Below the pieces are notes generated by a model. It saw nothing but the letters and a program-made list of their open reading frames with translations, was not told where the DNA came from and made no database searches. A program made the translations under genes and the position numbers. DNA of 56,238 bases from an uncultured Acetobacteraceae bacterium (lineage in GTDB: Bacteria; Pseudomonadota; Alphaproteobacteria; Acetobacterales; Acetobacteraceae), in NCBI GenBank assembly GCA_903918195.1, contig CAIXDS010000087.1, forward strand, positions 1 to 56,238, given 5' to 3'. Below are positions 1 to 9,505 of this stretch, piece after piece; position 1 is the first letter of the stretch, and each line of letters opens with the position of its first letter.

Positions 1-633
1 ACCCGCATGGACGGCGACGCCCGCGGCGGCGCCGCGCTGTCGATGCGCGCCATCACCGGGGCGCCGATCAAGCTGGTCGGCCTGGGCGAAAAGATCGACG
101 CCCTGGAGGAATTCCACCCCGAGCGCGTTGCCGGCCGCATCCTCGGCATGGGCGACGTGGTCGGCCTGGTGGAAAAGGCCGCCGAGACGATCGACCAGGA
201 GGAAGCGGAAAAACTCGCCCGCAAGATGGCGAAGGGCCGCTTCGACCTTGAGGACTACGCGAAGCAGATCAAGCAGATCAACAAGATGGGCAGCCTGTCC
301 TCGATTGTCGGCATGTTGCCCGGCGCCGGCAAGATCAAGGCGCAGTTGGAAGCGGCGGGGCAGAGCGACCTCGAAAAGACGGTGTTCAAGCGCCACGCCG
401 CCATCATCGGCTCGATGACGCCGAAAGAGCGCCGCACCCCCGACATCATCAAGGCCAGCCGCAAGAAGCGCATCGCCGCCGGCTCGGGCACCTCCGTGCA
501 GGAGGTCAACCGGCTGCTCAAGCAGTTCGATGAGATGTCGAACATGATGAAGCGCATGAACAAGATGGGGCAGAAGGGACTGATGCGTCAGGGCCTGTCT
601 GCGCTGATGCCTGGCAACCGCCGGCAGTACTGA
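1..633 (+). CDS. ffh: Signal recognition particle protein Ffh, 3' part
   Basis: This is the C-terminal 210 residues of the SRP54 GTPase; the 5' end lies outside the window, and the frame is open from base 1. The first residues ([14 protein letters not shown]) are the end of the G domain, corresponding to the [14 protein letters not shown] guanine-specificity region. The [14 protein letters not shown] segment and then the methionine-rich M domain ([17 protein letters not shown]) follow. The M domain binds SRP RNA and signal peptides, and the protein targets nascent membrane proteins to FtsY at the inner membrane. rpsP follows after 43 bp in the same direction, the common proteobacterial arrangement. 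Confidence 0.97.
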   Translation, partial: TRMDGDARGGAALSMRAITGAPIKLVGLGEKIDALEEFHPERVAGRILGMGDVVGLVEKAAETIDQEEAEKLARKMAKGRFDLEDYAKQIKQINKMGSLSSIVGMLPGAGKIKAQLEAAGQSDLEKTVFKRHAAIIGSMTPKERRTPDIIKASRKKRIAAGSGTSVQEVNRLLKQFDEMSNMMKRMNKMGQKGLMRQGLSALMPGNRRQY

Positions 634-676
634 TTTATTGCATTTCCTGACCCGAACCACGGAGACCTGATTTCCC

Positions 677-1006
677 ATGGGCCTGAAGATCCGACTTGCC
701 CGCGCCGGCGCCAAGAAGCGGCCGTACTATCACATCGTGATAGCCGACAGCCGTTCGCCGCGCGACGGCCGCTTCATCGAGAAGGTGGGTAGCTACAACC
801 CGATGCTGCCGGCCGAGCACGCCGACCGCGTGCGCCTGCAGAACGAGCGCATCACCCACTGGCTCAGCGAGGGCGCGCTGGCGACCGACCGCGTCGCCCG
901 CTTCCTGGGCCATGCCGGCCTGGCGCCGATGCCGGTGTTTGTTGAGCAGCCGAAGCAGTCGCTGCCGAAGAAGAAGGCGCAGGAACGCGCCAAGGCCGCG
1001 GGCTGA
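677..1006 (+). CDS. rpsP: 30S ribosomal protein bS16
   Basis: The protein has 109 residues. The start [20 protein letters not shown] and the segment [19 protein letters not shown] are hallmark bS16 sequences. The C-terminal tail ([12 protein letters not shown]) is basic and alanine-rich, as in many alphaproteobacteria. bS16 is an early-assembling protein of the small subunit body. It lies between ffh and rimM, with rimM starting only 11 bp after its stop, so it is almost certainly co-transcribed with the 16S maturation factor RimM and tRNA methyltransferase TrmD. Confidence 0.98.
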   Translation: MGLKIRLARAGAKKRPYYHIVIADSRSPRDGRFIEKVGSYNPMLPAEHADRVRLQNERITHWLSEGALATDRVARFLGHAGLAPMPVFVEQPKQSLPKKKAQERAKAAG

Positions 1007-1017
1007 CCGGGGCTTAG

Positions 1018-1542
1018 GTGCCGGAACGTCGCATCCTGATGGGCGTGGTGGGCAGGCCGCATGGCGTGCGGGGGCTGGTGCGCGTGCACAGCTACACCGC
1101 CGACCCCGCGGACCTGCCGGCATACGGCCCGTTCCAGGATGAGGGCGGCCGGCAGTTTTCCCTCCGCTGGCGCGGCGAAGGTGTCGCCGAACTGGCGGAG
1201 ATCGTCGATGGGCGCAAGGTGCCGGTCACCGACCGCACCCAGGCGGACAAATTCGTCAATCTCCGCCTCTACGCGAGCCGCGAGCGCCTGCCGCCGGCCG
1301 ATGGGGACGAATTCTACCTCGTCGATCTGGTGGGGTTGCAGGTCGTCGATCCGGACGGCAAGCCGCTCGGGCGCGTCGATGCCGTGCATGATTACGGCGC
1401 CGGGGCCAGCCTGGAGATCGGTGCTCTCCTCGTGCCGTTCACCCGCGCCTGCGTGCCGGTGGTCGATGTCGCCGGCGGGCGGATCACGGTGGTACTGCCC
1501 GAGGAGATCGTGGTGCCGGGCCAGGCGGACGACGCGGCATGA
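1018..1542 (+). CDS. rimM: Ribosome maturation factor RimM
   Basis: The protein has 174 residues and starts with GTG. The N-terminal beta-barrel carries the family signature [20 protein letters not shown] (about residues 7-26). The C-terminal PRC-barrel begins near [13 protein letters not shown] (about residue 97). RimM binds bS19 and assists maturation of the 30S head. The stop codon overlaps the trmD start as ATGA, so translation of the two is coupled. No earlier in-frame start is compatible with the rpsP stop. Confidence 0.96.
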   Translation: MPERRILMGVVGRPHGVRGLVRVHSYTADPADLPAYGPFQDEGGRQFSLRWRGEGVAELAEIVDGRKVPVTDRTQADKFVNLRLYASRERLPPADGDEFYLVDLVGLQVVDPDGKPLGRVDAVHDYGAGASLEIGALLVPFTRACVPVVDVAGGRITVVLPEEIVVPGQADDAA

Positions 1543-2270
1543 CCACTCCCTGGCGCGCCAGCGTGCTGACGCTGTTCCCCGACGCGTTTCCCGGGCCGCT
1601 GGGCCAGTCGCTGGCCGGCCGGGCGCTGGAGCGGCGGATCTGGTCGCTGCAGGCGCACGACATCCGCGCCCACGCGACCGACCGTCACCGCAGCGTGGAC
1701 GACACACCGTTCGGCGGCGGCGCCGGAATGGTGATGCGCCCCGACGTGCTGGATGCGGCGCTGCAAGCGGTCGCGGACGGACGGCCCGCCATCTACCTCA
1801 CCCCGCGCGGCGCCCCGCTTACCCAGGTCCGGGTGCGCGATCTGGCGGAGGGCGCCGGCGTGGTGCTGCTGTGCGGCCGCTACGAGGGCGTCGATCAGCG
1901 GGTTATCGAGGCGCGCGGGCTCGAAGAAATCAACATCGGCGACTACGTGCTCTCGGGCGGCGAACTACCCGCCATGGTGCTGCTGGATGCCTGCGTGCGC
2001 CTGCTGCCCGGCGTGATGGGGGCGGCCGAAAGCGCCGACGAGGAGAGTTTTTCCGCCGGGCTGCTGGAATATCCGCACTACACCCGCCCGGCCGAGTGGC
2101 AGGGGCGGCGTGTGCCGGATGTGCTGCTGTCCGGCCACCACGCCGCCATCGCCGCCTGGCGGCGGCAGGAATCCGAACGCATCACCCGCGAACGCCGGCC
2201 CGATCTGTGGGCCGCGTATCGATCAGCCCATGCGGGCGGGCCGGTTGCCACCATGCCCGGCGCGCCGTAG
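1539..2270 (+). CDS. trmD: tRNA (guanine-N1-)-methyltransferase TrmD
   Basis: The protein has 243 residues, normal for TrmD. It methylates G37 of tRNAs reading CNN codons using S-adenosylmethionine and prevents +1 frameshifting. The trefoil-knot SAM site is clear: [15 protein letters not shown] and [16 protein letters not shown]. The segment [18 protein letters not shown] is the conserved N-terminal loop. The start overlaps the rimM stop by four bases. Confidence 0.97.
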   Translation: MTTPWRASVLTLFPDAFPGPLGQSLAGRALERRIWSLQAHDIRAHATDRHRSVDDTPFGGGAGMVMRPDVLDAALQAVADGRPAIYLTPRGAPLTQVRVRDLAEGAGVVLLCGRYEGVDQRVIEARGLEEINIGDYVLSGGELPAMVLLDACVRLLPGVMGAAESADEESFSAGLLEYPHYTRPAEWQGRRVPDVLLSGHHAAIAAWRRQESERITRERRPDLWAAYRSAHAGGPVATMPGAP

Positions 2271-2291
2271 AAAAATACGAAAGGACAAGCC

Positions 2292-2705
2292 ATGAACATC
2301 ATCCAGCAGTTCGAGGCGGAAGAGGTCGCCCGCCTCAGCGCCATCCGCCCGATTCCCGAATTCCGCCCCGGCGATTCGCTGCGCGTGTCGGTGAAGGTGG
2401 TCGAGGGCGAGCGCACCCGCACCCAGGCTTTCGAGGGCGTCTGCATCGCCCGTTCGAACAAGGGGCTGCACTCCAACTTCACCGTGCGCAAGATCAGCTA
2501 CGGCGAGGGCGTGGAGCGCGTGTTCGCGCTGTATTCGCCGGTGATCGCCGAAATCCAGGTGGTGCGCCGCGGCGATGTGCGGCGGGCGAAGCTGTATTAC
2601 CTGCGCGGCCGCCGCGGCAAGTCGGCGCGCATCGCCGAGCGCGCCCGCGAGGTGCCGAGCACCGCGGCCGCCGTCCCCGCGACGGAGCAGGCACAGGCCG
2701 AATAG
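2292..2705 (+). CDS. rplS: 50S ribosomal protein bL19
   Basis: The protein has 137 residues. The segments [33 protein letters not shown] and [16 protein letters not shown] are diagnostic of bL19, which sits at the 30S-50S interface. The last ~20 residues are an Ala/Glu-rich extension beyond the core family. It ends the ribosomal part of the operon, 21 bp after trmD, and leuC begins 30 bp downstream on the same strand. Confidence 0.98.
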   Translation: MNIIQQFEAEEVARLSAIRPIPEFRPGDSLRVSVKVVEGERTRTQAFEGVCIARSNKGLHSNFTVRKISYGEGVERVFALYSPVIAEIQVVRRGDVRRAKLYYLRGRRGKSARIAERAREVPSTAAAVPATEQAQAE

Positions 2706-2735
2706 CGGCGGTTTGTGCCGGAGGAGGGAACGTCC

Positions 2736-4148
2736 ATGGCCCAGAACAAGCCCCGCACCCTGTTCGACAAGGTGTGGGACAGCCACGTCGTCGAGCGTCT
2801 GCCCGATGGCACCTGCGTGCTGTACATCGATCGTCACCTCGTGCACGAGGTGACCAGCCCGCAGGCCTTCGAGGGGCTGCGGGCCGCCGGGCGCGGCGTG
2901 CGCCGGCCCGATGCGACGCTCGCGGTGGTGGACCACAACATCCCGACCTCCGACCGCAGCCAGGGCATCGCGGAGGAAGAAAGCCGCATCCAGGTGGAAA
3001 CCCTGGAGCGGAATGTGGCCGCCTTCGGCGTGCCCTACATTCCGGTGCTGGATGCGCGGCAGGGCATCGTGCACATCGTCGGTCCTGAGCAGGGCGCCTC
3101 GCTGCCCGGCATGACCATCGTCTGCGGCGATTCACATACCTCCACGCATGGGGCGCTGGGCGCGCTGGCCTTCGGCATCGGCACTTCCGAGGTCGAGCAC
3201 GTGCTGGCGACGCAGACGCTGCTGCAGAAGCCGGCGAAGAACATGTCGGTGCGGGTGGACGGCACGCTGCCGCCGGGCTGCACGGCGAAGGACATCGTGC
3301 TGGCCATCATCGGCCGGATCGGCACCGCCGGCGGCAACGGCCATGTGATCGAGTTCGGCGGCGAGGCGATCCGCGCGCTCGACATGGCCGGGCGCATGAC
3401 GGTGTGCAACATGTCGATCGAGGCGGGCGCGCGGGCCGGCCTGATCGCGCCTGATGAAACAACGTTCGACTATGTGCGCGGCCGGCCGTTCGCGCCGCAG
3501 GGCGAGGCGTTCGACCGGGCCGTCGCCTATTGGCGCACCCTGCCGTCCGACCCCGGCGCCATCTACGACACGACCGTCACCCTGAATGCCGCCGACATTG
3601 CGCCGATGGTGACCTGGGGCACCAGTCCCGAGGCGGTGCTGCCGATCACCGGCACGGTTCCCAACCCGGACGACGAGCCTGACGCGGCCAAGCGCGCGCA
3701 GATCGCCCGCATGGTCGAGTACATGGGCCTGACGCCGGGGCAGAAACTGTCCGAACTGGCGGTGGACGTGGTGTTCGTCGGCTCCTGCACGAACGGCCGC
3801 ATCGAGGATATCCGGGCGGTCGCACAATTGGTGCAGGGCCGCCGCGTGGCCCCGGGCGTGCGCGCCATGGTCGTGCCGGGCTCGGGCCTGGTGAAGCTGC
3901 AGGCCGAGCAGGAGGGGCTGGACCGCATCCTGCGTGAGGCCGGCTTCGAGTGGCGCGAGGCGGGCTGCTCGATGTGCCTGGGCATGAACCCGGACAAGCT
4001 GACGCCGGGGCAGCGCTGCGCCAGCACGTCCAACCGCAATTTCGAGGGCCGTCAGGGTCCGGGCGGGCGGACGCATCTGCTGTCGCCGGCGATGGCCGCC
4101 GCCGCCGCGGTGACCGGCCACCTCACTGATGTGCGGGAGTTGGTGTGA
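2736..4148 (+). CDS. leuC: 3-isopropylmalate dehydratase large subunit
   Basis: LeuC, 470 residues, is the 4Fe-4S aconitase-family subunit that isomerises 2- to 3-isopropylmalate in leucine synthesis, working with LeuD. Cluster cysteines are visible in [10 protein letters not shown] and in [11 protein letters not shown]; the segment [22 protein letters not shown] is the family signature. An in-frame GTG lies 21 bases upstream, but ATG 2736 is preferred because GGAGGAGGG at 2720-2728 is well spaced as its ribosome binding site. Its stop overlaps the leuD ATG. Confidence 0.97.
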   Translation: MAQNKPRTLFDKVWDSHVVERLPDGTCVLYIDRHLVHEVTSPQAFEGLRAAGRGVRRPDATLAVVDHNIPTSDRSQGIAEEESRIQVETLERNVAAFGVPYIPVLDARQGIVHIVGPEQGASLPGMTIVCGDSHTSTHGALGALAFGIGTSEVEHVLATQTLLQKPAKNMSVRVDGTLPPGCTAKDIVLAIIGRIGTAGGNGHVIEFGGEAIRALDMAGRMTVCNMSIEAGARAGLIAPDETTFDYVRGRPFAPQGEAFDRAVAYWRTLPSDPGAIYDTTVTLNAADIAPMVTWGTSPEAVLPITGTVPNPDDEPDAAKRAQIARMVEYMGLTPGQKLSELAVDVVFVGSCTNGRIEDIRAVAQLVQGRRVAPGVRAMVVPGSGLVKLQAEQEGLDRILREAGFEWREAGCSMCLGMNPDKLTPGQRCASTSNRNFEGRQGPGGRTHLLSPAMAAAAAVTGHLTDVRELV

Positions 4149-4768
4149 TGGACGCCTTTACGACCCTCACCGCCATCGCGGCGCCCTTGCCGATGGCGAA
4201 CGTGGATACCGACAAGATCATTCCGGCGCGGTTCCTCAAGACCATCAAGCGCACCGGACTCGGCGTGAACCTGTTCGACACGCTGCGCTACGACGCGGAC
4301 GGCAGCGAACGGCCGGATTTCGTGCTCAACCAGGAACCGTATCGCCGGGCGCAGATTCTCATTGCGCACGAGAATTTCGGCTGTGGGTCCTCGCGCGAGC
4401 ATGCCCCCTGGGCGCTGCTGGATTTCGGCATCCGTTGCGTCATTGCGCCGGACTTCGCCGATATTTTTCACAACAACACGTTCAAGAACGGCATCCTGCC
4501 GATCCGCCTGCCGCGCGAGGTCTGCGACCTGCTGATGCAGGATGCGCGCCTGGGCGAGAACGCGCGGCTGACCATCGACCTTGAGGCACAGGTCATCGTG
4601 CGCCCGAACGGGGAATCAATCCGCTTCGAGATCGACCCGTTCCGCAAGCACCTGCTGCTGAACGGGCTGGACGATATCGGCCAGACGCTGCAGCACGCGC
4701 CTGCCATCGACAGCTATGAGGCACGGCAGCGCCAGGAGAAATCCTGGCAACCCGGCATCACGATCTAA
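4148..4768 (+). CDS. leuD: 3-isopropylmalate dehydratase small subunit
   Basis: LeuD, 206 residues, is the swivelling domain partner of LeuC. The signatures [17 protein letters not shown] near the N-terminus, [15 protein letters not shown] and [10 protein letters not shown] are all present. ATG 4148 overlaps the leuC TGA by one base; an in-frame GTG sits one codon upstream. The 1:1 translational coupling fits the heterodimeric enzyme. A strong hairpin follows the stop before leuB. Confidence 0.97.
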   Translation: MDAFTTLTAIAAPLPMANVDTDKIIPARFLKTIKRTGLGVNLFDTLRYDADGSERPDFVLNQEPYRRAQILIAHENFGCGSSREHAPWALLDFGIRCVIAPDFADIFHNNTFKNGILPIRLPREVCDLLMQDARLGENARLTIDLEAQVIVRPNGESIRFEIDPFRKHLLLNGLDDIGQTLQHAPAIDSYEARQRQEKSWQPGITI

Positions 4769-4769
4769 G

Positions 4770-4798
4770 GCTTCCTCTCCCTCAAGGGGAGGGGAAGC
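4770..4798 (+). other. Intergenic hairpin between leuD and leuB
   Basis: Two arms of 12 bases (4770-4781 and 4787-4798) form a stem with a single G-U pair and a 5-base loop directly after the leuD stop. There is no T-run, so this is not a classical terminator. It could adjust leuB expression or protect the leuCD message, and its CTCTCCC/GGGGAGG character resembles a dispersed intergenic palindrome. Function is unknown. Confidence 0.55.
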
Positions 4799-4828
4799 TT
4801 CCTGCCGACCCCCGAAGGACTCCGAAAC

Positions 4829-5941
4829 ATGCCCGCCAACAAGAAGCTTCTGATCCTCCCGGGCGACGGCATCGGCCCCGAGGTCATGCACGAGGTCCGC
4901 CGCGTGATTGCCTGGATGGACCGCCGCCGCGCGGTTGCATTCGACCTCGCCGAGGATCTGGTTGGCGGCGCCTCCATTGACGCCACCGGCACCGCGATTA
5001 CCGACACCGCGCTGCAGCGCGCGTGGGACGCGGATGCTGTGCTGTTCGGCGCGGTTGGCGGCCCGCAATGGGACACGCTGGGGTTCGACACGCGGCCCGA
5101 AATCGCCATCCTGCGGCTGCGCAGCGAGCTCGGCCTGTTCGCCAATCTTCGCCCCGCCATCGTCTATGACCCGCTGGTCGATGCCAGCACGCTGAAGCCC
5201 GACGTGATCCGCGGCCTCGACCTGATGATCGTGCGCGAGAGCACCGGCGGCATCTATTTCGGCACCCCGCGCGGGGTGGAAACCCTGCCGGACGGCAGCA
5301 AGCGCGGCATCAACACCGAGGTCTACACCACGCGGGAAATCGAGCGTGTTGCCCGCGTGGCGTTCGACCTCGCGCGGAAGCGGCAGAACCGGGTCTGCTC
5401 GGTGGAAAAAGCCAATGTGATGGAAACCGGCCTGCTGTGGCGGCAGACCGTGCAGGCGCTGCGCGAGGCCGAATATCCGGATGTCACCCTGAGCCATATG
5501 TATGCCGATAACTGCGCCATGCAGCTGGTGCGCAACCCGCGCCAGTTCGATGTCATTGTCACCGGTAATTTGTTCGGCGACCTGCTGTCGGACCTCGCCT
5601 CCATGCTGACCGGTTCGCTCGGCATGCTGCCCTCGGCGACGCTGGGGGCGCCGGACGCGACCGGGCGGCGGCATGCGCTGTACGAGCCCATCCATGGCAG
5701 CGCGCCGGATATCGCCGGCAAGGGGGTCGCCAACCCGCTGGCGCAGATTCTCAGCTTCGCCATGCTGCTGCGCTACTCCTTCGGGCTGGAGGAGGATGCG
5801 GCGCTGATCGAGCGCGCCTGCGTGAACGTGCTGGCGAACGGCCTGCGCACGGCGGACATCATGGCGCCCGGCTGCGCCCGCGTCGGCACCCAGGTGATGG
5901 GCGAGGCGGTGGTGCGCGAGCTGGACAAGCTGACGGCCTGA
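4829..5941 (+). CDS. leuB: 3-isopropylmalate dehydrogenase
   Basis: LeuB, 370 residues, oxidatively decarboxylates 3-isopropylmalate with NAD+. The N-terminal [13 protein letters not shown], the substrate arm [14 protein letters not shown], the catalytic [10 protein letters not shown], and the metal-binding [19 protein letters not shown] are all intact. Expected length. It follows leuCD on the same strand after a 60-bp gap with a hairpin. Confidence 0.98.
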   Translation: MPANKKLLILPGDGIGPEVMHEVRRVIAWMDRRRAVAFDLAEDLVGGASIDATGTAITDTALQRAWDADAVLFGAVGGPQWDTLGFDTRPEIAILRLRSELGLFANLRPAIVYDPLVDASTLKPDVIRGLDLMIVRESTGGIYFGTPRGVETLPDGSKRGINTEVYTTREIERVARVAFDLARKRQNRVCSVEKANVMETGLLWRQTVQALREAEYPDVTLSHMYADNCAMQLVRNPRQFDVIVTGNLFGDLLSDLASMLTGSLGMLPSATLGAPDATGRRHALYEPIHGSAPDIAGKGVANPLAQILSFAMLLRYSFGLEEDAALIERACVNVLANGLRTADIMAPGCARVGTQVMGEAVVRELDKLTA

Positions 5942-5998
5942 CAGCCGCCGGCCCGCCTATCCGAGTGCATTTTGCCGGGGCAACGGCTAGGCTTGGCC

Positions 5999-7054
5999 AT
6001 GTCCGACCACCCGCACGTCGCCACCATCGAGCGCGCCCTCGTTCTCCTGCTCATCGCCCTGCTGCTGGGCGGCGTGTTCGAGGTGCTGCGGCCATTCTTC
6101 ACCGCCATTCTGTTCGGCGCCATCCTGGCCGTGGCTGCCTGGCCATTGCGCGACGTGCTCGTGCGCATCGGCCTGCCGCGCGGCGCTGCGGCCGTCGTGC
6201 TGCTGCTGCTCGCGCTCTGCCTGCTGGCGGTGCCGGCGCTGATCCTGGCCCCCGGACTGGCCAGCCAGGTGGCGCATGGCAGCGAACGCATTGCGGAGGT
6301 CCTCGCCACCCTGCCGCACACCCCGCCCGACTGGATCGCCGCCCTGCCGCTGGTCGGCGAGCAGATTGCCGAGCTGTGGAGCAATGCCGCCAGCGGCGAA
6401 CTCGATCTGGTGGCGACGCTCGCGCCCTATTCCGAGTCGCTGCGCCACACCCTGGTCGCGGTCGCCGCCGGTCTGGCCGATAGCCTGCTGCAGCTGGTGC
6501 TGGCGCTGGCCGTCGCCACCATGTTCTGGGTGCACGGGCGTGAGCTGGCCGCCGAGTTGCGCGCCGTGCTGCGCCGCCTGGGCGGCGATGCCGCGGCCGG
6601 CGCGCTGGATACCGCCGGCGCCTCGCTGCGCGGCGTCGCCTATGGCGTGGTCGGCACCGCGGCGCTGCAGGCGACGTTGATGGGGACGGGGCTTGCCATC
6701 GCCGGCGTCGCCGGTGCGCCGACCTTCGGCTTCATCACGTTGCTGCTGTCGCTCAGCCAGATCGGCGCGCCGCTGATCTATGTGATTGGCCTCGGCTCGG
6801 CGTGGTGGCTGTTCCAGGGCGGGGCGGTGGGCTGGGCGCTCTTCATGGTCGGCTGGTGCGTTGTGGTCAGCGCCGCCGATCATGTCATCCGGCCCGTGCT
6901 CATCAGTTTCGGAGTGGCGATGCCGCTGACGCTCGTCATCCTTGGCGTGTTCGGCGGCTTCCTGTCGTTCGGATTCCTGGGGCTGTTCATCGGACCGAGC
7001 CTGCTGGCCGTGGCCTTCACGCTCCTGGCGGCCTGGCGCGGGCGTACCGCCTGA
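5999..7054 (+). CDS. AI-2E family (PerM/YdiK-like) membrane permease
   Basis: A 351-residue integral membrane protein with about seven hydrophobic segments: a pair at the N-terminus (ALVLLLIALLLGG, AAVVLLLLALCLLAV), a soluble loop around residues 95-150, and a C-terminal bundle. The C-terminal GFITLLLSLSQIGAPLIY and LVILGVFGGFLSFGFLGLFIGPSLLAV are typical of the AI-2E transporter superfamily. Members are implicated in export or Na+/H+ exchange and their substrates are mostly unknown, so no function is assigned. ATG 5999 is chosen over an in-frame GTG at 5972 because it directly precedes the first membrane segment. Confidence 0.85.
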   Translation: MSDHPHVATIERALVLLLIALLLGGVFEVLRPFFTAILFGAILAVAAWPLRDVLVRIGLPRGAAAVVLLLLALCLLAVPALILAPGLASQVAHGSERIAEVLATLPHTPPDWIAALPLVGEQIAELWSNAASGELDLVATLAPYSESLRHTLVAVAAGLADSLLQLVLALAVATMFWVHGRELAAELRAVLRRLGGDAAAGALDTAGASLRGVAYGVVGTAALQATLMGTGLAIAGVAGAPTFGFITLLLSLSQIGAPLIYVIGLGSAWWLFQGGAVGWALFMVGWCVVVSAADHVIRPVLISFGVAMPLTLVILGVFGGFLSFGFLGLFIGPSLLAVAFTLLAAWRGRTA

Positions 7055-7176
7055 CCGGCCCGCATTCGGATCGGCCCACATCCGCAAATCGCTGCAATGG
7101 AAATCACTGCATGGACCGGCAACGGGCGCGAGGTGTAGCCTGCGCCGCCCGCATGCGTAGTCAGGAGTGAAGTGAC

Positions 7177-8301
7177 ATGAGGGCCCCGACCCTTGGCGGC
7201 ATCGACTGCGACGTGCATCCGGCGCCACCCGGCATGGCGGCGTTGCTGCCGTATCTGGACGATTACTGGCGCGAACAGGTCACGGTCCGCGGCATCGACG
7301 GGCTCGACCTGATGTGTTTCCCCTCCGGCGCGCCGGCGCATGGCCGCGCCGATTGGCGCCCCGCCGACGGCGGTAAGCCCGGCACCGATCTGGCCACACT
7401 GCGGACGCATGTGCTCGACGGCTTCGGCACGCAGACCGCCATCCTCAACTGCCTGTACGGCATTGAGGGGTTGGGCAATGAATTCCTGGCCGCCGCCCTG
7501 GCCCGGGCGCTGAACGACTGGATCGCCGCCGAATGGCTCGACCGCGAGAAGCGGCTGCGCGCTTCCATCATCATCCCCATTCAGAACCCCGAACTGGCGG
7601 TCGAGGAGATCGAGCGCCGGGCCGGCGATCCGCGTTTCGTGCAGGTGATGGTGCTGGCCATGGGCGACATGCCGCTCGGCAAGCGGCTGCTCTGGCCGAT
7701 CTGGGCGGCGGCCGAGCGGCACGGCTTGCCGCTGGCCATCCATGCCGGCACCACCGCGCGCCATGCCACCACCAGCAATGGCTGGCCATCCTACCACCTG
7801 GAGGACTATGTCACCACGTCGCTGGCGTTCCAGGCGCAATTGCTGAGCCTGGTCAGCGAGGGCGTGTTCCACAAATACCCACGCCTGACCGTGGTGCTGC
7901 TGGAATCCGGCTTCACCTGGCTGCCCGCCTTCCTGTGGCGCGCCAACAAGACCTGGCGGGCGATGCGCGCCGAAGTGCCCTGGGTGGACCGCCCGCCCGC
8001 CGACATCATCCGCGCGCATGTACGCGTCACGCTACAGCCCGCCGACGCCCCGCCGGAGCCGCGTGATCTTGGCCATGTGCTCGACCAGCTCGGCGCCGAC
8101 CAGATGCTGCTGTTCTCGACCGATTATCCGCACTGGCAGTTCGAGGGGCGCGACGCCTTCCCGCCGGGCTTCCCGGCGGCACTGCGCAAGCGTGTGCTGG
8201 TGGACAATGCACGCGCGACCTATCCGCGCCTGCAGGCCACCGTCGGCAAGGAAATGGCGCGCGACGAATCGGAGCGGACCCAGGCGGAGACGACGGCATG
8301 A
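7177..8301 (+). CDS. Amidohydrolase family 2 protein (active-type member)
   Basis: A 374-residue ACMSD-like TIM-barrel amidohydrolase (amidohydro_2). The N-terminal signature is IDCDVHP (D12, H14), a second histidine cluster is LAIHAGTTARH, and the C-terminal signature FSTDYPHW carries the conserved Asp (D316). These look competent for metal binding. Substrate is unknown. CAGGAG precedes ATG 7177. It overlaps the next paralogue by ATGA and heads an operon with a peptide-type ABC importer, suggesting hydrolysis or decarboxylation of an imported compound. Confidence 0.85.
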   Translation: MRAPTLGGIDCDVHPAPPGMAALLPYLDDYWREQVTVRGIDGLDLMCFPSGAPAHGRADWRPADGGKPGTDLATLRTHVLDGFGTQTAILNCLYGIEGLGNEFLAAALARALNDWIAAEWLDREKRLRASIIIPIQNPELAVEEIERRAGDPRFVQVMVLAMGDMPLGKRLLWPIWAAAERHGLPLAIHAGTTARHATTSNGWPSYHLEDYVTTSLAFQAQLLSLVSEGVFHKYPRLTVVLLESGFTWLPAFLWRANKTWRAMRAEVPWVDRPPADIIRAHVRVTLQPADAPPEPRDLGHVLDQLGADQMLLFSTDYPHWQFEGRDAFPPGFPAALRKRVLVDNARATYPRLQATVGKEMARDESERTQAETTA

Positions 8302-9401
8302 GCCCCGATAACGGCCCGGCGGCTTCTGCCCCGCGCGAGAAGCGCGCCCGCGCCCGCCCGCGGGTGATCGATTGCGGCGTCCACCATGCGCTGCGCTCGC
8401 TGAAGGACCTGCACCCCTATTTGTCGAAGCGCTGGCGGGACCATCTGGACGCTTACGGCTTCCGCCAGCCCGCGCCCTTCCTCGGCGCCTCGCCCTGTCC
8501 CAAGGCAGCGGCGGGGTCCACGCAAGCCGGGGCCTGGCCGCCGGGGTCGGACCTCGCCCTGCTGCGCACCCAGTTGCTCGACCGCTATGATGTCGAGTAC
8601 GGGCTGCTGCATCTGCCATTCCCGCAGGGCATGGACCAGCGCAACCAGGAACTCGGCGCCGCCCTCTGCCGCGCCCTGAACGAGTGGGTGGTGGAGCACT
8701 GGACCAGCCGCGACAAGCGCCTGAAGGCCGCCATCATGGTGCCCGGCGAGGACCCCGAGGCGGCGGCGGAGGAGATCGAGCGCTGGGCCGGCCATCCCGG
8801 TTTCGTCCAGGTCGGCATGGTCACCCACACCATCGAGCCGCTCGGCCGGCGCCGCTACTGGCCGGTTTACGACGCCGCCTCCCGCCATAACCTGCCCGTG
8901 GGCCTGCACAGCTCCGGCAGCAACGGCCACGCCGTCACCGCCACGGGCTGGCCCAGTTACGACGTGGAGGAGCAGCACGAGGTCGCGATCTCGCAGCAGG
9001 CCGTGGTGGTCAGTCTGGTCACCGAGGGGGTGTTCGCGCTGCATCCCTCGCTGCGCGTGGTGATGATCGGGGCGGGCTTCGCCTGGATGCCATCGTTGTG
9101 CTGGCGGCTCGACCATGCCTGGGCGCGCATGCGCGACGAGGTGCCGCATTTGACCAACCCGCCCTCGGAGACCATCCGCCAGCATTTCTGGTTCACCACC
9201 CAGCCCGCCGAGGAGCCTGAGCGGCCGGAGGATTTGCGCCGGGTGATCGACTGGGTAGGCTGGGACCGCATCCTGTTCGCCACCGGCTATCCGCACTGGG
9301 ACATGGACGATCCCGAGCAGGTCTTTCCCATCCGCCTGTCCGAGGAGGAGCGGCGGGGGGTGTACAACGGCAATGCACGGGCGTTGTACGGGCTGCGCTG
9401 A
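8298..9401 (+). CDS. Amidohydrolase family 2 paralogue lacking signature Asp residues
   Basis: A 367-residue paralogue of the preceding protein, alignable throughout (e.g. ALNEWVVEHWTSRDKRLKA against ALNDWIAAEWLDREKRLRA). The N-terminal signature reads IDCGVHH, so the first motif Asp is Gly27. The C-terminal signature reads FATGYPHW, so the conserved Asp is Gly330. Histidines are largely kept. Loss of the Asp expected to ligate or activate at the metal suggests a catalytically weak or inactive partner, possibly the second subunit of a heteromer with the upstream paralogue. The ATGA overlap supports paired synthesis. Confidence 0.85.
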   Translation: MSPDNGPAASAPREKRARARPRVIDCGVHHALRSLKDLHPYLSKRWRDHLDAYGFRQPAPFLGASPCPKAAAGSTQAGAWPPGSDLALLRTQLLDRYDVEYGLLHLPFPQGMDQRNQELGAALCRALNEWVVEHWTSRDKRLKAAIMVPGEDPEAAAEEIERWAGHPGFVQVGMVTHTIEPLGRRRYWPVYDAASRHNLPVGLHSSGSNGHAVTATGWPSYDVEEQHEVAISQQAVVVSLVTEGVFALHPSLRVVMIGAGFAWMPSLCWRLDHAWARMRDEVPHLTNPPSETIRQHFWFTTQPAEEPERPEDLRRVIDWVGWDRILFATGYPHWDMDDPEQVFPIRLSEEERRGVYNGNARALYGLR

Positions 9402-9505
9402 CGGGTTGGCGACCGATGGAGGCAGGCCAGGGGCCTTGACCGGTGCGCCCGTCTGATTGTCTGCTTGCCGGGGAGACCGGCAAACCGGCCCACGGGAGAC
9501 GAAGG

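Noticed and set aside
1061..3088. 675-residue plus-strand ORF across rimM, trmD, rplS and leuC
   Set aside because: It is Arg/Ala/Pro-rich out-of-frame sequence overlying four well-supported genes, an effect of high G+C.
4769..4828. Leucine attenuator or leader peptide before leuB
   Set aside because: There is a hairpin but no leucine-rich leader ORF and no alternative structure with a T-run.
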